The position numbers were made by a program, and so were the translations under genes. The notes under the pieces are model-generated. The model worked only from the letters and a program-made list of their open reading frames with translations, did no database searches and was not told the DNA's origin. Below, piece after piece: positions 1 to 10,164 of a stretch of 64,000 nucleotides of DNA (its first letter is position 1; the number at the start of each line of letters is the position of its first letter). The DNA is from Stutzerimonas azotifigens (GTDB taxonomy: Bacteria > Pseudomonadota > Gammaproteobacteria > Pseudomonadales > Pseudomonadaceae): assembly GCF_013522725.1 (NCBI RefSeq), contig NZ_JAAMRF010000008.1, forward strand, positions 124,001-188,000, read 5' to 3'.

Positions 1-457
1 GCAGCGCGCTCAGGCGGATCAACTCGATGCCGAACAGGTGGCTGAAGTACGCGCGCCAGATCACCACGCCGCTGACCAGCAGCACCAGCATCGTGACGAC
101 CAAGACCCAGAACAGCAGCTTCTGCCCGGGGTTGTACTTGCCGATCGGCGGTACGCCTTCTTCCTCGTTGCGCAGCACCTTGTTCAGGCTGCCCAGCCAC
201 TTGCGGTCGTTGCCGCTGAAGTAGTTGGAGCGCCAGAAACGCACCATCAGCCCGAGGAACAGGACGAACATCGCCACACCCAGGAACGGATGCAGGATGC
301 GTGTCCAGGGACCGCCGCCGAACAGGTTGCTCAACCAGAACAGTGCCGGGTGGAACAAGGCCAGTCCGGAGAGCCCGGCGAGGATGAACAGGATCGCCAC
401 CGCCCAGTGGTTGCTGCGCTCGTTGGCGTTGTAACGCTGGATATCGTCTTTTCTCAT
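1..457 (-). CDS. fdoI: Formate dehydrogenase gamma subunit (cytochrome b556), partial
   Basis: The 3' end of this gene lies beyond the left edge; 152 codons are visible from the ATG at 457. The family is the di-heme b membrane anchor of formate dehydrogenase N/O, which carries electrons from the iron-sulfur subunit to quinone. The visible protein has a hydrophilic start followed by hydrophobic segments at about residues 18-40, 55-72 and 118-135. His17 (in SNHW) and His56 (in ILHPF) sit where the family places heme-b ligands. The gene follows the beta subunit by 48 bases on the same strand, completing an fdoGHI operon. Whether it is the aerobic (Fdo) or nitrate-linked (Fdn) type cannot be decided from sequence alone. 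Confidence 0.93.
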   Translation of the reverse strand, partial: MRKDDIQRYNANERSNHWAVAILFILAGLSGLALFHPALFWLSNLFGGGPWTRILHPFLGVAMFVLFLGLMVRFWRSNYFSGNDRKWLGSLNKVLRNEEEGVPPIGKYNPGQKLLFWVLVVTMLVLLVSGVVIWRAYFSHLFGIELIRLSAL

Positions 458-505
458 GATTGCCGCTCCTGTGCGCGCCGCCCGGTCAAGGGCGGCGCAC
501 ACGCC

Positions 506-1435
506 TCAAGGCTGCCTGGGGTCGAAGGTGTGTACTGCCGGGTCCTGTTTCTTGACGACAGGCTCGGCAGGGGCCTCGTGCTCCTCTTCCTCCTCCACGC
601 GCTGGGGTCCGACCCGCACGTAGTGGAAGAAGCCGGCAAGTACCGCGGCGCCCATGGCCAGCAGCGCGAGCGGCTTGGTGACCCCCTTCCACAGGCTGAC
701 CATCGGGCTGATGGCCGGCTCGTTGGGCAGGTCGGCATAGAGCGACGGCTTGTCCGCGTGGTGCAGTACGTACATGACATGGGTGCCGCCAACGCCCGCC
801 GGGTCATACAGACCGGCGTTCTCGAAGCCGCGGGACTTGAGGTCCTCGATGCGTTCTTCGGCGTGGTGCTTCATGTCGTCCTTGCTGCCGAAGACGATCG
901 CCCCGGTGGGGCAGGTCTTCACGCAGGCCGGTTCCAGCCCGACGCTCACGCGGTCGTTGCACAGCGTGCACTTGTACGCCTTCTTGTCCTTCTCCGAGAT
1001 ACGCGGAATGTCGAACGGGCAACCGGTGACACAGTAGCCGCAGCCGATGCACTTGTCCTGGTTGAAGTCGACGATGCCGTTGGCGTACTGCACGATCGCA
1101 CCCGGGCTCGGGCACGCCGTGAGGCAGCCGGGCTCGGCGCAATGCATGCAGCCGTCCTTGCGGATCAGCCATTCCAGATCACCGGCGGTGTTCTCGTGCT
1201 CGGTGAAGCGCATCAGCGTCCAGGATTCGGCCGTCAGGTCCGCCGGGTTGTCGTAGGTGCCATGGGTGTGGCCGACCTCGTCGCGCAGCTCGTTCCATTC
1301 CGAGCAGGCGACCTGGCAGGCCTTGCAGCCGATGCACTTGGACACGTCGATCAGCTTGGCAACCTCGTCGACCTGGCGGATCGACGGCGGGGTGGTGGTC
1401 GTCGCGGAGCGGGCAATGATGTTTTGCGTAGCCAT
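506..1435 (-). CDS. fdoH: Formate dehydrogenase beta subunit, four [4Fe-4S] clusters
   Basis: A 309-residue iron-sulfur subunit that wires the molybdenum/tungsten site of the alpha subunit to the membrane cytochrome b. Four cysteine groups are visible: [11 protein letters not shown] at 34-44, CMHCAEPGC to TACP at 96-108, [11 protein letters not shown] at 129-139, and CTLC to CVKTCP at 156-175. This is the four-cluster pattern of FdnH/FdoH. A single transmembrane helix at about 255-273 and an acidic tail (EEEEEHE) close the protein, as expected for a periplasm-facing subunit anchored by its C-terminus. The start codon directly abuts the stop of the alpha-subunit gene (TAAATG), which suggests translational coupling. 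Confidence 0.96.
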   Translation of the reverse strand: MATQNIIARSATTTTPPSIRQVDEVAKLIDVSKCIGCKACQVACSEWNELRDEVGHTHGTYDNPADLTAESWTLMRFTEHENTAGDLEWLIRKDGCMHCAEPGCLTACPSPGAIVQYANGIVDFNQDKCIGCGYCVTGCPFDIPRISEKDKKAYKCTLCNDRVSVGLEPACVKTCPTGAIVFGSKDDMKHHAEERIEDLKSRGFENAGLYDPAGVGGTHVMYVLHHADKPSLYADLPNEPAISPMVSLWKGVTKPLALLAMGAAVLAGFFHYVRVGPQRVEEEEEHEAPAEPVVKKQDPAVHTFDPRQP

Positions 1436-4400
1436 TTATGCCTTCTCCAGGTTGACCAGGAACGACTTCGATTCCGGCGTCTGGGTGTTGCCGTCGCCGA
1501 GGTAAGGCACCAGCGTGTTGGCCAAAAAGCCCGGACGCGCGACGCCGGTGAAGCCCCAGTGAATCGGAATACCGACGTGGTGGACCGTCTGGTTGTTCAC
1601 CTGCAGCGGACGGATCCGCTTGGTCACCACCGCGACGCATTCGATGTAGCCCCGCTTGGAGGTCACCCGGACGCGATCGCCCGCGACGATGCCCTTTTCC
1701 TTGGCCAGCGCTTCGCCGATCTCGACGAACTGCTCGGGCTGAACGACGGCGTTCAGGCGGCAGTGCTTGGTCCAGAAGTGGAAGTGCTCGGTCAGGCGGT
1801 AGGTCGTCGCCGCATAGGGGTAGTCCTTCGCCTCACCGAGGCTGTCCCACACCGAATCGAAGATCCGCGCAGCCGGGCTGCTGATGACCTTCTTGTTGTT
1901 CGGATGCAGCGGGTTGACCCCGATCGGCGTCTCGAACGGCTCGTAGTGCTCGGGGAAGGGACCTTCGGCCATCTTGTCGACCGCGAAGAAGCGCGCAACG
2001 CCTTCGGGGTTCATGATGAACGGGTTCACCCCGGCTTCCGGCGCCACGGTCGGACCGTAGTCGGGCACGTCGGTACCTGTCCAGGTGCTGCCGTTCCACC
2101 ACACCGCCTTCTTGTTCGCCGCCCAGGGCTTGCCTGCCGGGTCCGCCGAAGCGCGGTTGTAAAGGATGCGGCGGTTCATCGGCCACGCCCAGGCCCAGCC
2201 CAGGTGCTGCTTCATGTGGTGCGGGTCGCTGTTGTCGCGGCGCGCCATCTGGTTACCCTGTTCGGTCCAGCTGCCGCAGAAGATCCAGCAGCCCGAGGCG
2301 GTGCTGCCGTCGTCCTTGAGCTGACCGAAGCCGGACAGCTGCTGGCCGGCCTTGACCACCGCGCCGCTGGCATCGGTGACGTCGGTGACCGCGTAGCCGT
2401 TGAATTCCTTGGCGATTTCCTCGGGCGACGGTTCGTGGGCGACCTTGTAGGGCCAATGCAGGTTCAGGATCGGATCGGCATAGGCGCCGCCTTCCTTGCG
2501 ATAGCGCTCGCGCAAGCGCAGGAACAGCCCGGACATGATCTCGATGTCGGTACGCGCTTCGCCGGGGGCATCGGCAGCCTTCCAGTGCCACTGCAGCCAG
2601 CGGGTGCTGTTGACCAGCGAGCCGTCTTCTTCGGCGAAGCAGGTGGTCGGCAGGCGGAACACTTCGGTCTCGACCGAGGCGGTATCGATGTCGTTGAACT
2701 CGCCGGCGTTGCGCCAGAACTCGGCCGTTTCGGTCGCCAGCGGGTCCATCACCACCAGCCACTTGAGCTTGGCCAGCGATTTGAGCACGCGGTTCTTGTC
2801 CGGCAGCGAGGCGATCGGGTTGAAGCCCTGGCAGAAATAGCCGTGGACTTCGCCGCGCGACATCATGTCGAACATGCGCAGTACGTCGTAGCCGGCACCG
2901 CCGAAGTCGAGCTTGGGCAGGTAGTCGTAGCACCAGTCGTTTTCGGCGGTGGCGGCCTTGCCGTACCAGGCCTTCATCAGGCTGACGTGGAACTTGCCGT
3001 AGTTCTGCCAGTAGGACGTCTGGCCCGGACGTAGCGGCTTGAGAGCGCGTTTGTCGATATAGGTGCTGAAGTCCTGCTCGGCATCGCCGGCCAGGGTCAT
3101 GTAGCCCGGCAGCAGGTTCGAGAGCAGGCCCAGGTCGGTCAGACCCTGGATGTTGGAGTGACCGCGTAGCGCGTTCACGCCACCGCCCGGCATGCCGACG
3201 TTGCCCAGCAGCAGCTGGACCATGGCCGCACTGCGGATGATCTGCGCGCCGATCGAGTGCTGTGTCCAGCCCAGGGCGTAGAGGATCGTCATGGTCTTGC
3301 CCGGTGCCGAGCAGGTGGCGATCTCTTCCCAGACGGTCAGCATCTTGTCCTGCGGCATGCCGCAGATCTGGCTGGCGAGTTCAGGCGTGTAGCGGCTGTA
3401 GTGCTGCTTCATCAACTGGAACACGCAACGTGGATGCTCGAGCGTTTTGTCGACCTTGGCGAAGCCTTGTTCGTCGAGCTCATAGCCCCAGGACGACTTG
3501 TCCGAGTAGGTGCGCTTGTCCGCGTCGTAGCCGCTGAACAGACCGTCCTCGAAGCCGAAGCCTTCCTTCACGATGAAGGACACGTCGGTGTAGTTGCGCA
3601 CGTATTCGTGCTGAATCTTGTCGTTGCTGATCAGGTAATTGATCAGACCGCCCATGAAGGCGATGTCGGTACCCGTGCGGATGGGCGCGTAGTAGTCCGA
3701 CACGGCGGCCGTACGCGTATAGCGCGGATCGACGACGATCAGGCGCGCCTTGTTGTGGGCCTTCGCTTCGGTTACCCATTTGAAGCCGCAGGGATGGGCT
3801 TCAGCTGCGTTGCCACCCATTACCAGAACCAGATCGGCGTTGCCGATGTCGGTCCAGGTGTTGGTCATGGCGCCACGGCCGTACGTCGGGGCAAGACTTG
3901 CCACCGTCGGGCCGTGTCAGACACGTGCTTGGTTATCGAATCCCACTATGCCGAGGTTGCGAACGACCTTGTGCGTCAGATATCCGGCTTCGTTGGAAGA
4001 AGCGGAAGCGGCGAGGAAGCCGACCGAGGTCCAGCGGTTAACCGTCTGGCCCTGGGCGTTCTGGGCGATGAAGTTGGCGTCGCGGTCTTCCTTCATCAGG
4101 GCGGCGATGCGGTCGAGCGCCTCGTCCCAGGAAATGCGCGTCCACTCGTTGGAACCCGGCTTGCGCACCTCAGGGTACTTGAGGCGGTTCGGGCTCTTGA
4201 CGAAGTCCAGCAGGCCGGCGCCCTTCGGGCACAGGGTGCCGCGGTTGACCGGATGGTCGGCGTCGCCTTCGATGTGGATGATGTTCTGCGCGACGTTCTT
4301 GCCACCGTCACCCTGACTGTACAGGATCAGGCCACAACCGACGGAGCAGTAAGGGCAGGTGTTGCGCGTCTCTTTGGTGTGGGTCAGTTTGAACTGACGC

Positions 4401-4507
4401 ACCTGCTCGGCGAAGGCTGGCTCAGGCGCCATGCCTAGTGCCGCAAGGCTGGATCCTCCAAGGCCGACGGCGGCGACCTTGAAGAATTGTCGACGGTTCA
4501 TGTCCAT
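1436..4507 (-). CDS. fdoG: Formate dehydrogenase alpha subunit, selenoprotein (Sec197)
   Basis: This 1023-residue reading frame contains one in-frame TGA at 3917-3919 that is read as selenocysteine; it is not a nonsense mutation. The residues around it, ARV-U-HGPTVASLAPT, match the Sec site of FdnG/FdoG, and codon 197 is where that family carries it. The protein oxidises formate at a bis-molybdopterin guanine dinucleotide metal. A twin-arginine signal (NRRQFFK, residues 4-10) sends the folded enzyme to the periplasm. An N-terminal [4Fe-4S] motif (Cys51, Cys54, Cys58, Cys93) follows. A stem-loop resembling a bacterial SECIS starts directly after the TGA. Automatic gene callers would split this gene into a 196-residue and an 822-residue piece. 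No selA, selB or selC gene lies in the window, so those must be elsewhere. Confidence 0.96.
3874..3919 (-). promoter_or_regulatory. Selenocysteine TGA with SECIS-like hairpin
   Basis: On the minus strand the TGA (3919-3917) is followed at once by CACGGCC (3916-3910), which pairs perfectly with GGCCGTG (3880-3874). Inside lies a second short stem, GGCA with TGCC, closing an AGTCT loop. The apical loop keeps the G-T/bulged-T character of E. coli fdhF and fdnG SECIS elements. The identification is from pairing by eye plus the known position of bSECIS elements; no folding energy was computed. Confidence 0.8.
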
Positions 4508-4732
4508 CGAATACTCCTATCGGGCTAAAGGTCGCCGATGCTTTGCCGGCGCCAGAGTGCCATCTTAGCCAATCGCGACAATCGAGTGCGCTAAAAATTC
4601 CAAGATGAGAGCAATTCCCGGATAGACAAAAGCAAGGCTTAACGCCTTGAAATAGGGTGTTTTTTCCACGAAAAGCCTATTTCCGGCACGCCACGCGACG
4701 AGCGGTTAAGACTAAAGTCTAAAGGCGCGCAT

Positions 4733-4760
4733 AAAAAAACCCGGGCATGGCCCGGGTTCT
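4733..4760 (-). terminator. Rho-independent terminator of the Tim44-domain gene
   Basis: A GC-rich perfect hairpin, AACCCGGGC with GCCCGGGTT around a short AT loop, is followed on the minus strand by a run of seven T. It lies 16 bases beyond the stop of the gene ending at 4776. Confidence 0.85.
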
Positions 4761-4775
4761 TGAAGCGTGGACGGA

Positions 4776-5603
4776 TCAGCCGTTCTGACGGATGCCCGCC
4801 ACCAGCCAGGGCTGGTTCTCGCCCTGGGCGCGCTCCATCCGCCAGCTTTCGCTGAAGGGCTCGCCCTGGTCGAAGCGCGAGGACTTGGATACGCCGATGA
4901 AGGTCAGCGTCGCGATGGTCTTGTCGGCCTGATCATCGACACCGTCGAGCTGGATCTGCAGGTCATCGATATAGGTCGACTGGTAGCCTTCGCCCAGCTC
5001 CGCACGCTCGCGCTTGAGGAAGTCGAGCAGCTGCGGGGTGACGAACTCGGAGATCTTGTCCATCTCGTTGGCATCCCAATGCTGCTGCAGCGAAAGGAAA
5101 TGCTCGCGGGCCGCGGCAACGAAGTTCTGTTCGTTGAACCAGCTCGGCGCATTGATCACCGGCGCTGGAGCCACGCTGCTGGCGCTGCCGCCAAAGATCG
5201 ACTGCTGCGGCATTTCACGCTGCATCGGCGCATGGCCGGCCATGGCAGGCTGCTGCTGGCGACGGCGTGCGGCGAGGAAGCGGAACAGCAGGAAGCCGAT
5301 GACGGCGAAGATCAGGATGTCCATGAAGTTGATGCCTTCGAAGCCACCCCCCATGAACAGCGCGGCGAGCAGGCCACCGGCGGCCAGTGCGCCCAGCATG
5401 CCGAGACCACGGCTGGCGGCCGACGGTTGCTGGCGGCCGGCCTGAGCGCTGTCGGTGCGCTGGGTTTGCGGTTGCGCCTGACGTGATTGGTGGCTCGGCG
5501 CGGCGCCGAAGCTCTTGCCGCCACCGAAGCGCTTGGCGTTGGCGTCGAGACTGAGGGTCAGGCCGATACACAGCGCCATGAAAAGGCTAAGCACACGTTG
5601 CAT
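4776..5603 (-). CDS. Tim44-like domain membrane protein
   Basis: The start at 5603 was chosen because it begins a clear signal peptide (MQRVLSLFMALCIGLTLSLDANA); an upstream extension of the same frame has no such character. The 275-residue product has a glycine-rich, low-complexity stretch (about 25-90), one transmembrane helix at 92-111 followed by basic residues, and a C-terminal half (about 140-275) that fits the Tim44-like/MBA1 fold found in many proteobacterial envelope proteins. The bacterial function is unknown. A strong terminator follows the gene, so it is probably monocistronic. Confidence 0.8.
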   Translation of the reverse strand: MQRVLSLFMALCIGLTLSLDANAKRFGGGKSFGAAPSHQSRQAQPQTQRTDSAQAGRQQPSAASRGLGMLGALAAGGLLAALFMGGGFEGINFMDILIFAVIGFLLFRFLAARRRQQQPAMAGHAPMQREMPQQSIFGGSASSVAPAPVINAPSWFNEQNFVAAAREHFLSLQQHWDANEMDKISEFVTPQLLDFLKRERAELGEGYQSTYIDDLQIQLDGVDDQADKTIATLTFIGVSKSSRFDQGEPFSESWRMERAQGENQPWLVAGIRQNG

Positions 5604-5784
5604 TCTGTATTCCCACTGCTGACTAAAAAGGGCTTTACGTATGTCATCCTGCCCAGGCGGCCAGACATTTGACCAGAGGGAGTATGTTACCGGCTTTTGC
5701 CTCTCACTCCGCCGGGTCACTCGAGAGCGCCTATTACGCGCTCTGCGCCCCTCGTCGGCGGGCAAGACGACTACGCGTTGAAAA

Positions 5785-5812
5785 TGAAACGGAGCCCTTG
5801 GGCTCCGTTTCT
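5785..5812 (-). terminator. Terminator of the orphan TRAP receptor gene
   Basis: The inverted repeat AACGGAGCCC / GGGCTCCGTT with a two-base loop is followed on the minus strand by TTTCATTTT. It lies just beyond the stop of the gene ending at 5824. Confidence 0.75.
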
Positions 5813-5823
5813 CTACAGCAGGC

Positions 5824-6924
5824 TCAACGCCAGTTGTAGAGCTCTTTCTCGGTGATTTCCTGCATTGGCTTGGCCTGCTCCTGGAACGCCTTCATCGACG
5901 CCCAGATGCGCCCGTTCAGTTCGCTCTGGCCGGCCAGAGCGCCCAGCACCTGCTCGGATTGCTCGTACATGGCGTCGAGCACCTCGTCGGGGAAGCGCTT
6001 GAGCTGTACACCCTGCTGCTTCAGCTCCTGCAGGGCAATGGCGTTGTGATAAACGTAATCGTCGGCCATGTCCTGGTTACCGGCGCGCGCCGCCTCGGTG
6101 ACGATCGCCTGCAGATCCGCCGGCAGGCTGTCGAAGGCCTTCTGGTTGATCAGCATCTCGATCACCGCCTGCGGCTCCTGCCAGCCCGGGTAGTAGTAGT
6201 ACTTGGCAGCCTTGTGCAGGCCGAACGCCAGGTCGTTGTAGGGGCTGACCCAGTCGGTGGCGTCGATGGCGCCGGTCTGCAGGGCAGTGAACACTTCGCC
6301 GCCGGGCAGGTTGACGGTGGTCGCGCCGAGGCGACTGAGCACTTCACCCCCCAGCCCCGGCATGCGGACCTTCAAGCCCTTGAGGTCGGCCAGGGAGTTG
6401 ATCTCCTTGTTGTACCAGCCACCCATCTGCATGGTGGAGTTGCCTGCCGCAAGCGGCTTGACGCCGTAGGGGGCATAGGCCTCTTCCCAGAACTTCAGAC
6501 CGCCGCCCTTGTTCAGCCAAGCGTTCATTTCAATCGTCGAGAGCCCGAAGGGCACCGAGGTGAAGAATTGCGCGGTAGGAACCTTGCCGCGCCAGTAATA
6601 GGCGGCGCCATGGCCGATTTCGGCGGTGCCGCGCGAAACCGAGTCGAAAACCTCGAGCGCTGGAACCAGCTCGCCGGCGGCGTAGACGCGGATGGTCAGA
6701 CGCCCGCCGCTCATGGCGTTGATGCGTTCGGCCAGGCGCTCGGCGGAGGTGCCGAGGCCGGGATAGTTCTTCGGCCAGGCAGTGACCATTTTCCAGTTGT
6801 AGGTCTTGGCTTTGGCTTCGGCCTGGGTATCGCTGGCCGGGCCGGGTTTGTCGTCATTGCAGCCGGCGAGGCCGAAGGCGGCGAGCAGGGCAGCGGCAGC
6901 GCCGAACAGGTGGCGGCGTTTCAT
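5824..6924 (-). CDS. TRAP transporter solute-binding lipoprotein (DctP/TakP type), orphan
   Basis: A 366-residue periplasmic substrate-binding protein of the TRAP family. The start at 6924 is supported by GGAG nine bases upstream (CCGGAGACACC-ATG) and by a lipoprotein signal peptide ending in LAGC (Cys about residue 22). The family core is recognisable: KTYNWKMVTAWPKN, MSGGRL, AAGELVPALEVFD, LKGLKVRMPGLGG and the NLPGGEVFTALQTGAIDA block. TakP-type relatives bind 2-oxo acids or other carboxylates, but the ligand here is unknown. No DctQ or DctM gene is adjacent, and a terminator follows. The receptor at 54615-55709 is a clear paralogue, but it carries a twin-arginine signal instead of a lipobox. 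Confidence 0.9.
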   Translation of the reverse strand: MKRRHLFGAAAALLAAFGLAGCNDDKPGPASDTQAEAKAKTYNWKMVTAWPKNYPGLGTSAERLAERINAMSGGRLTIRVYAAGELVPALEVFDSVSRGTAEIGHGAAYYWRGKVPTAQFFTSVPFGLSTIEMNAWLNKGGGLKFWEEAYAPYGVKPLAAGNSTMQMGGWYNKEINSLADLKGLKVRMPGLGGEVLSRLGATTVNLPGGEVFTALQTGAIDATDWVSPYNDLAFGLHKAAKYYYYPGWQEPQAVIEMLINQKAFDSLPADLQAIVTEAARAGNQDMADDYVYHNAIALQELKQQGVQLKRFPDEVLDAMYEQSEQVLGALAGQSELNGRIWASMKAFQEQAKPMQEITEKELYNWR

Positions 6925-7143
6925 GGTGTCTCCGGTAATGTCGTGTAGGACTTTATTGTCTCGTTCGATGTTGGGCGGACCGGCCAGGTATGCAGCCATG
7001 CTCCTCGGTACGGCGGCACGGGTCGCCACCGTCTCACTGTCCCTCGCTTCTTGTGGAAGTCGGCGGGCTGCCACCGGAGCGTTCCGGCGGCGTTCCGGCA
7101 TGCCGGACAATTCGTTGCGGCCCTGGAGCCGCGCAATCTGTAC

Positions 7144-9324
7144 TTACAGCGCTTCGAGCTTGGCGTAGCTGAGCATCAGCCACTTGCTGCCTTCATCCTC
7201 GAAATTGACCTGCACCCGCGCCTGGGCGCCGGAGCCTTCGAAGTTGAGGATCGTGCCTTCGCCGAACAGCGAATGGCGTACGCGTTGGCCCAGGCTGAAG
7301 GGAGTTTCCGGCACGCCAGCTCCGGCGAAGATCGAAGAACTGCGCGTATCGAAAGAGCGGCTGACCGTATTGTTCAGGCGCACCTCGCTGATCAGCGCAG
7401 GCGGTATCTCGCGGACGAAGCGCGAGATCTTGTTGTAGGTCTCGCTGCCGTAGAGCCTTCGGGTTTCGGCGTAGGTCACGTAGAGGTGCTGCATCGCACG
7501 GGTGACGCCGACATAGGCCAGACGGCGCTCTTCTTCCAGGCGTCCGGCTTCTTCCAGGCTCATCTTGTGCGGGAACAGGCCTTCTTCCATGCCGACCAGG
7601 AACACCACGGGAAACTCCAGGCCCTTGGCACTGTGCAACGTCATCAGCTGGACGCTGTCTTCGTGGTCGCCGGCCTGCTGCTCGCCGGCCTCCAGCGAGG
7701 CGTGGTCGAGGAAGGCGGCCAACGGCGTCTGCTCGTCGTCGACGTCATCGCTGTAGTGGTCGAAGGCGCGGGCGGCCGAGACCAGTTCCTCAAGGTTTTC
7801 CACCCGCGCCTGGGCCTTCTCGCCCTTTTCGTCGCGGTGGTAGGCCAGCAGGCCGGACTGCTCGATCACCAGCTGCGCCATGTTGTGCAGCTGCATGCCC
7901 TCGACCTTCAGCGCGAGGGTGTCGACCAGCTCGACGAACGCGTTCAGCGCGCTGGCCGCGCGGCCGGACACCACCTTGGTGCCGACCGCCTGATGCACGG
8001 CCGCCCACATGGAGATATCTTCGTTGCGCGCCAGCTGCCGCAGGCATTCGACGGTCTTCTCGCCGATGCCGCGTGCCGGCACGTTGATCACCCGCTCCAG
8101 CGCCGCATCGTTGTGACGGGTCTGGATCAGGCGCAGGTAAGCCATCGCGTTCTTGATCTCGGCGCGCTCGAAGAAGCGCTGACCGCCGTAGATGCGATAG
8201 GGGATGCGCTCACGCAGCAGCGCTTCTTCGAGCACCCGCGACTGGGCGTTGGAGCGGTAGAGGATGGCGATTTCGCTGCGCGTCAGGCCGGTCTTGAGTG
8301 TCGACTCGATGGTTTCCACCACGTAGCGCGCTTCGTCATGTTCGTTGAACGCGGCGTAGAGGCTGATCGGCTCGCCTTCGCAGCCTTCGGTCCACAGCTC
8401 CTTGCCCAGACGGCCCTGGTTGTTGGCGATCAGCGCGTTGGCGGCCTTGAGGATGCAGGCCGTGGAGCGGTAGTTCTGTTCCAGGCGGATGGTTTCGGCA
8501 TCCGGGAAGTCCTGGCTGAACTGGTGCAGGTTCTCGATCCGAGCGCCGCGCCAGCCATAGATCGACTGGTCGTCGTCGCCGACCACCATCAGGCTCTCGC
8601 CGCCCTTGGCAAGCAGCCGCAGCCAGGCGTACTGCACGGCGTTGGTGTCCTGGAACTCATCGACCAGGATGTGGCGGAAACGGCGCTGGTAGTGCTCCAG
8701 CAAGCCCGGATTGTCACGCCACAGGTCCAGTGCACGCAGCAGCAGTTCGGAGAAATCGATGACGCCGGCGCGGGCGCAGGCCGTTTCGTAGGCTTCGTAG
8801 ATCTTCACCATGGTGGCGAGGAACAGGTCGCCGCCCGCCTGAATATGTTGCGGTCGCAGGCCCTCGTCCTTTTGGCCGTTGATCCACCACTGGGCCTGGC
8901 GCGCCGGCCAGCGCTGTTCGTCGAGGCCAAGCTCGCGGATCACCCGCTTGACCAGGCGCTGCTGGTCATCGGAATCGAGGATCTGGAAGTTCTCGGCCAG
9001 CTTGGCCTCGCGCCAGTGCGCGCGCAGCAGGCGGTGGGCCAGGCCGTGGAAGGTGCCGACCCACATGCCCTGCGGGTTGACCTTCAGCAGTTGCTCGATG
9101 CGGTGGCGCATCTCGGCGGCGGCCTTGTTGGTGAAGGTGACCGACAACACCGAATGCAGCGAGGCGCGTTCGACCTGGTGCAGCCAGGCGATGCGGTGCA
9201 CCAGCACCCGGGTCTTGCCCGAGCCGGCACCGGCCAGTACCAGTTGACGGCCCAGCGGCGCGGCCACGGCCTGGCGCTGGGCATCGTTCAGGGAATTCAG
9301 GAGGAGAGAGAGATCGTCATGCAT
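7144..9324 (-). CDS. uvrD: DNA helicase II (UvrD/Rep superfamily 1)
   Basis: A 726-residue ATP-dependent 3'-5' helicase acting in nucleotide excision repair and methyl-directed mismatch repair. Walker A (AGAGSGKT) is at 31-38, motif Ia near SVTFTNKAA at 61-69, Walker B/motif II (VDEFQDTN) at 221-228 and motif III (GDDDQSIYGWRG) at 249-260. Full length and the C-terminal tail (LMLSYAKLEAL) match UvrD of pseudomonads. The gene stands between unrelated genes on the same strand and is probably transcribed on its own. Confidence 0.97.
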   Translation of the reverse strand: MHDDLSLLLNSLNDAQRQAVAAPLGRQLVLAGAGSGKTRVLVHRIAWLHQVERASLHSVLSVTFTNKAAAEMRHRIEQLLKVNPQGMWVGTFHGLAHRLLRAHWREAKLAENFQILDSDDQQRLVKRVIRELGLDEQRWPARQAQWWINGQKDEGLRPQHIQAGGDLFLATMVKIYEAYETACARAGVIDFSELLLRALDLWRDNPGLLEHYQRRFRHILVDEFQDTNAVQYAWLRLLAKGGESLMVVGDDDQSIYGWRGARIENLHQFSQDFPDAETIRLEQNYRSTACILKAANALIANNQGRLGKELWTEGCEGEPISLYAAFNEHDEARYVVETIESTLKTGLTRSEIAILYRSNAQSRVLEEALLRERIPYRIYGGQRFFERAEIKNAMAYLRLIQTRHNDAALERVINVPARGIGEKTVECLRQLARNEDISMWAAVHQAVGTKVVSGRAASALNAFVELVDTLALKVEGMQLHNMAQLVIEQSGLLAYHRDEKGEKAQARVENLEELVSAARAFDHYSDDVDDEQTPLAAFLDHASLEAGEQQAGDHEDSVQLMTLHSAKGLEFPVVFLVGMEEGLFPHKMSLEEAGRLEEERRLAYVGVTRAMQHLYVTYAETRRLYGSETYNKISRFVREIPPALISEVRLNNTVSRSFDTRSSSIFAGAGVPETPFSLGQRVRHSLFGEGTILNFEGSGAQARVQVNFEDEGSKWLMLSYAKLEAL

Positions 9325-9389
9325 CGCGGCATTCTAACAGGGCGGCGCCTCGCCTGCCGACGCCATTCGCCGGCGTCTCTCCTCTGGTC

Positions 9390-10097
9390 TCAACGGTCGC
9401 CGACGGTGATTTCCAGCGTGCCGATGCCCTGTACGCCGCCGCTCAGCCGGTCGCCGGGTTCAACCGGGCCGACGCCGGCCGGGGTGCCGGTCATGATGAG
9501 GTCGCCGGGCTCGAGGACGAACAGCCGCGACAGGTAGGCGATCACTTCCGGCACGCTCCAGATCTGCGAGGCGAGGTCGCCTTCCTGACGTGTGTCGCCG
9601 TTGATGTTGAGCCAGATGCGGCCTTCTGTGGGGTGGCCGATCATCTGCGCCGGTACCAGCGCCGAGCAGGGGGCGGCGTGGTCGAAACCCTTGGCCACGG
9701 CCCACGGGCGGCCCATTTTCTTCGCTTCGGCCTGCAGGTCGCGGCGGGTCATGTCCAGGCCCACGGCGTAGCCGTAGACGTGCTCAAGCGCCTGCTCGAC
9801 CGGAATGTCTGAGCCGCCGCGGCCGATCGCCACGACCAGTTCGATCTCGTGGTGGACGCTTTCGGTGGCCGGCGGGTAGGGGAATTCACTGCCGTCGGGC
9901 AGCAGGCTGTCGGGGTGCTTGGTGAAGAAGAAGGGCGGCTCGCGGTCCGGGTCGTGGCCCATTTCCCGGGCGTGGTCGGCGTAGTTGCGCCCAACGCAGT
10001 AGATGCGCCGCACCGGAAAGCGCTGGCCGCTGTTTGCGATGGCGAGGCTGGGGATGCTGGGGGTAAAGAGGTAGTCGCTCTGCTCGGACGAACTCAT
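9390..10097 (-). CDS. Fumarylacetoacetate hydrolase (FAH) family protein
   Basis: The chosen start (10097) lies seven bases downstream of GGAG and gives a 235-residue protein of the short FAH class (fumarylpyruvate/acylpyruvate hydrolase or oxaloacetate decarboxylase type). Family features include [13 protein letters not shown], the metal-site region [11 protein letters not shown], the DMTRRDLQ stretch and the closing [16 protein letters not shown] signature. Such enzymes cleave or decarboxylate 2-oxo or diketo acids with a divalent metal. It lies 67 bases behind the IlvD/Edd dehydratase on the same strand. In this context it probably hydrolyses a 2,4-diketo or related intermediate of sugar-acid breakdown; that role is inferred. 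Confidence 0.9.
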   Translation of the reverse strand: MSSSEQSDYLFTPSIPSLAIANSGQRFPVRRIYCVGRNYADHAREMGHDPDREPPFFFTKHPDSLLPDGSEFPYPPATESVHHEIELVVAIGRGGSDIPVEQALEHVYGYAVGLDMTRRDLQAEAKKMGRPWAVAKGFDHAAPCSALVPAQMIGHPTEGRIWLNINGDTRQEGDLASQIWSVPEVIAYLSRLFVLEPGDLIMTGTPAGVGPVEPGDRLSGGVQGIGTLEITVGDR

Positions 10098-10164
10098 CGG
10101 GTGCTCCATGATTGACGGGTTGCTCGGAGCCGCCCCGCCACAGGCAGGGCGGCAAGGAAGGTGT

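Noticed and set aside
38-3034. A 998-codon open frame on the plus strand
   Set aside because: It is antisense to fdoGHI, has no recognisable domains and results from high-GC codon bias.
3905-3919. Apparent nonsense mutation splitting the formate dehydrogenase alpha gene
   Set aside because: The TGA is at the selenocysteine position of the family and is followed by a SECIS-like stem, so the gene is intact.
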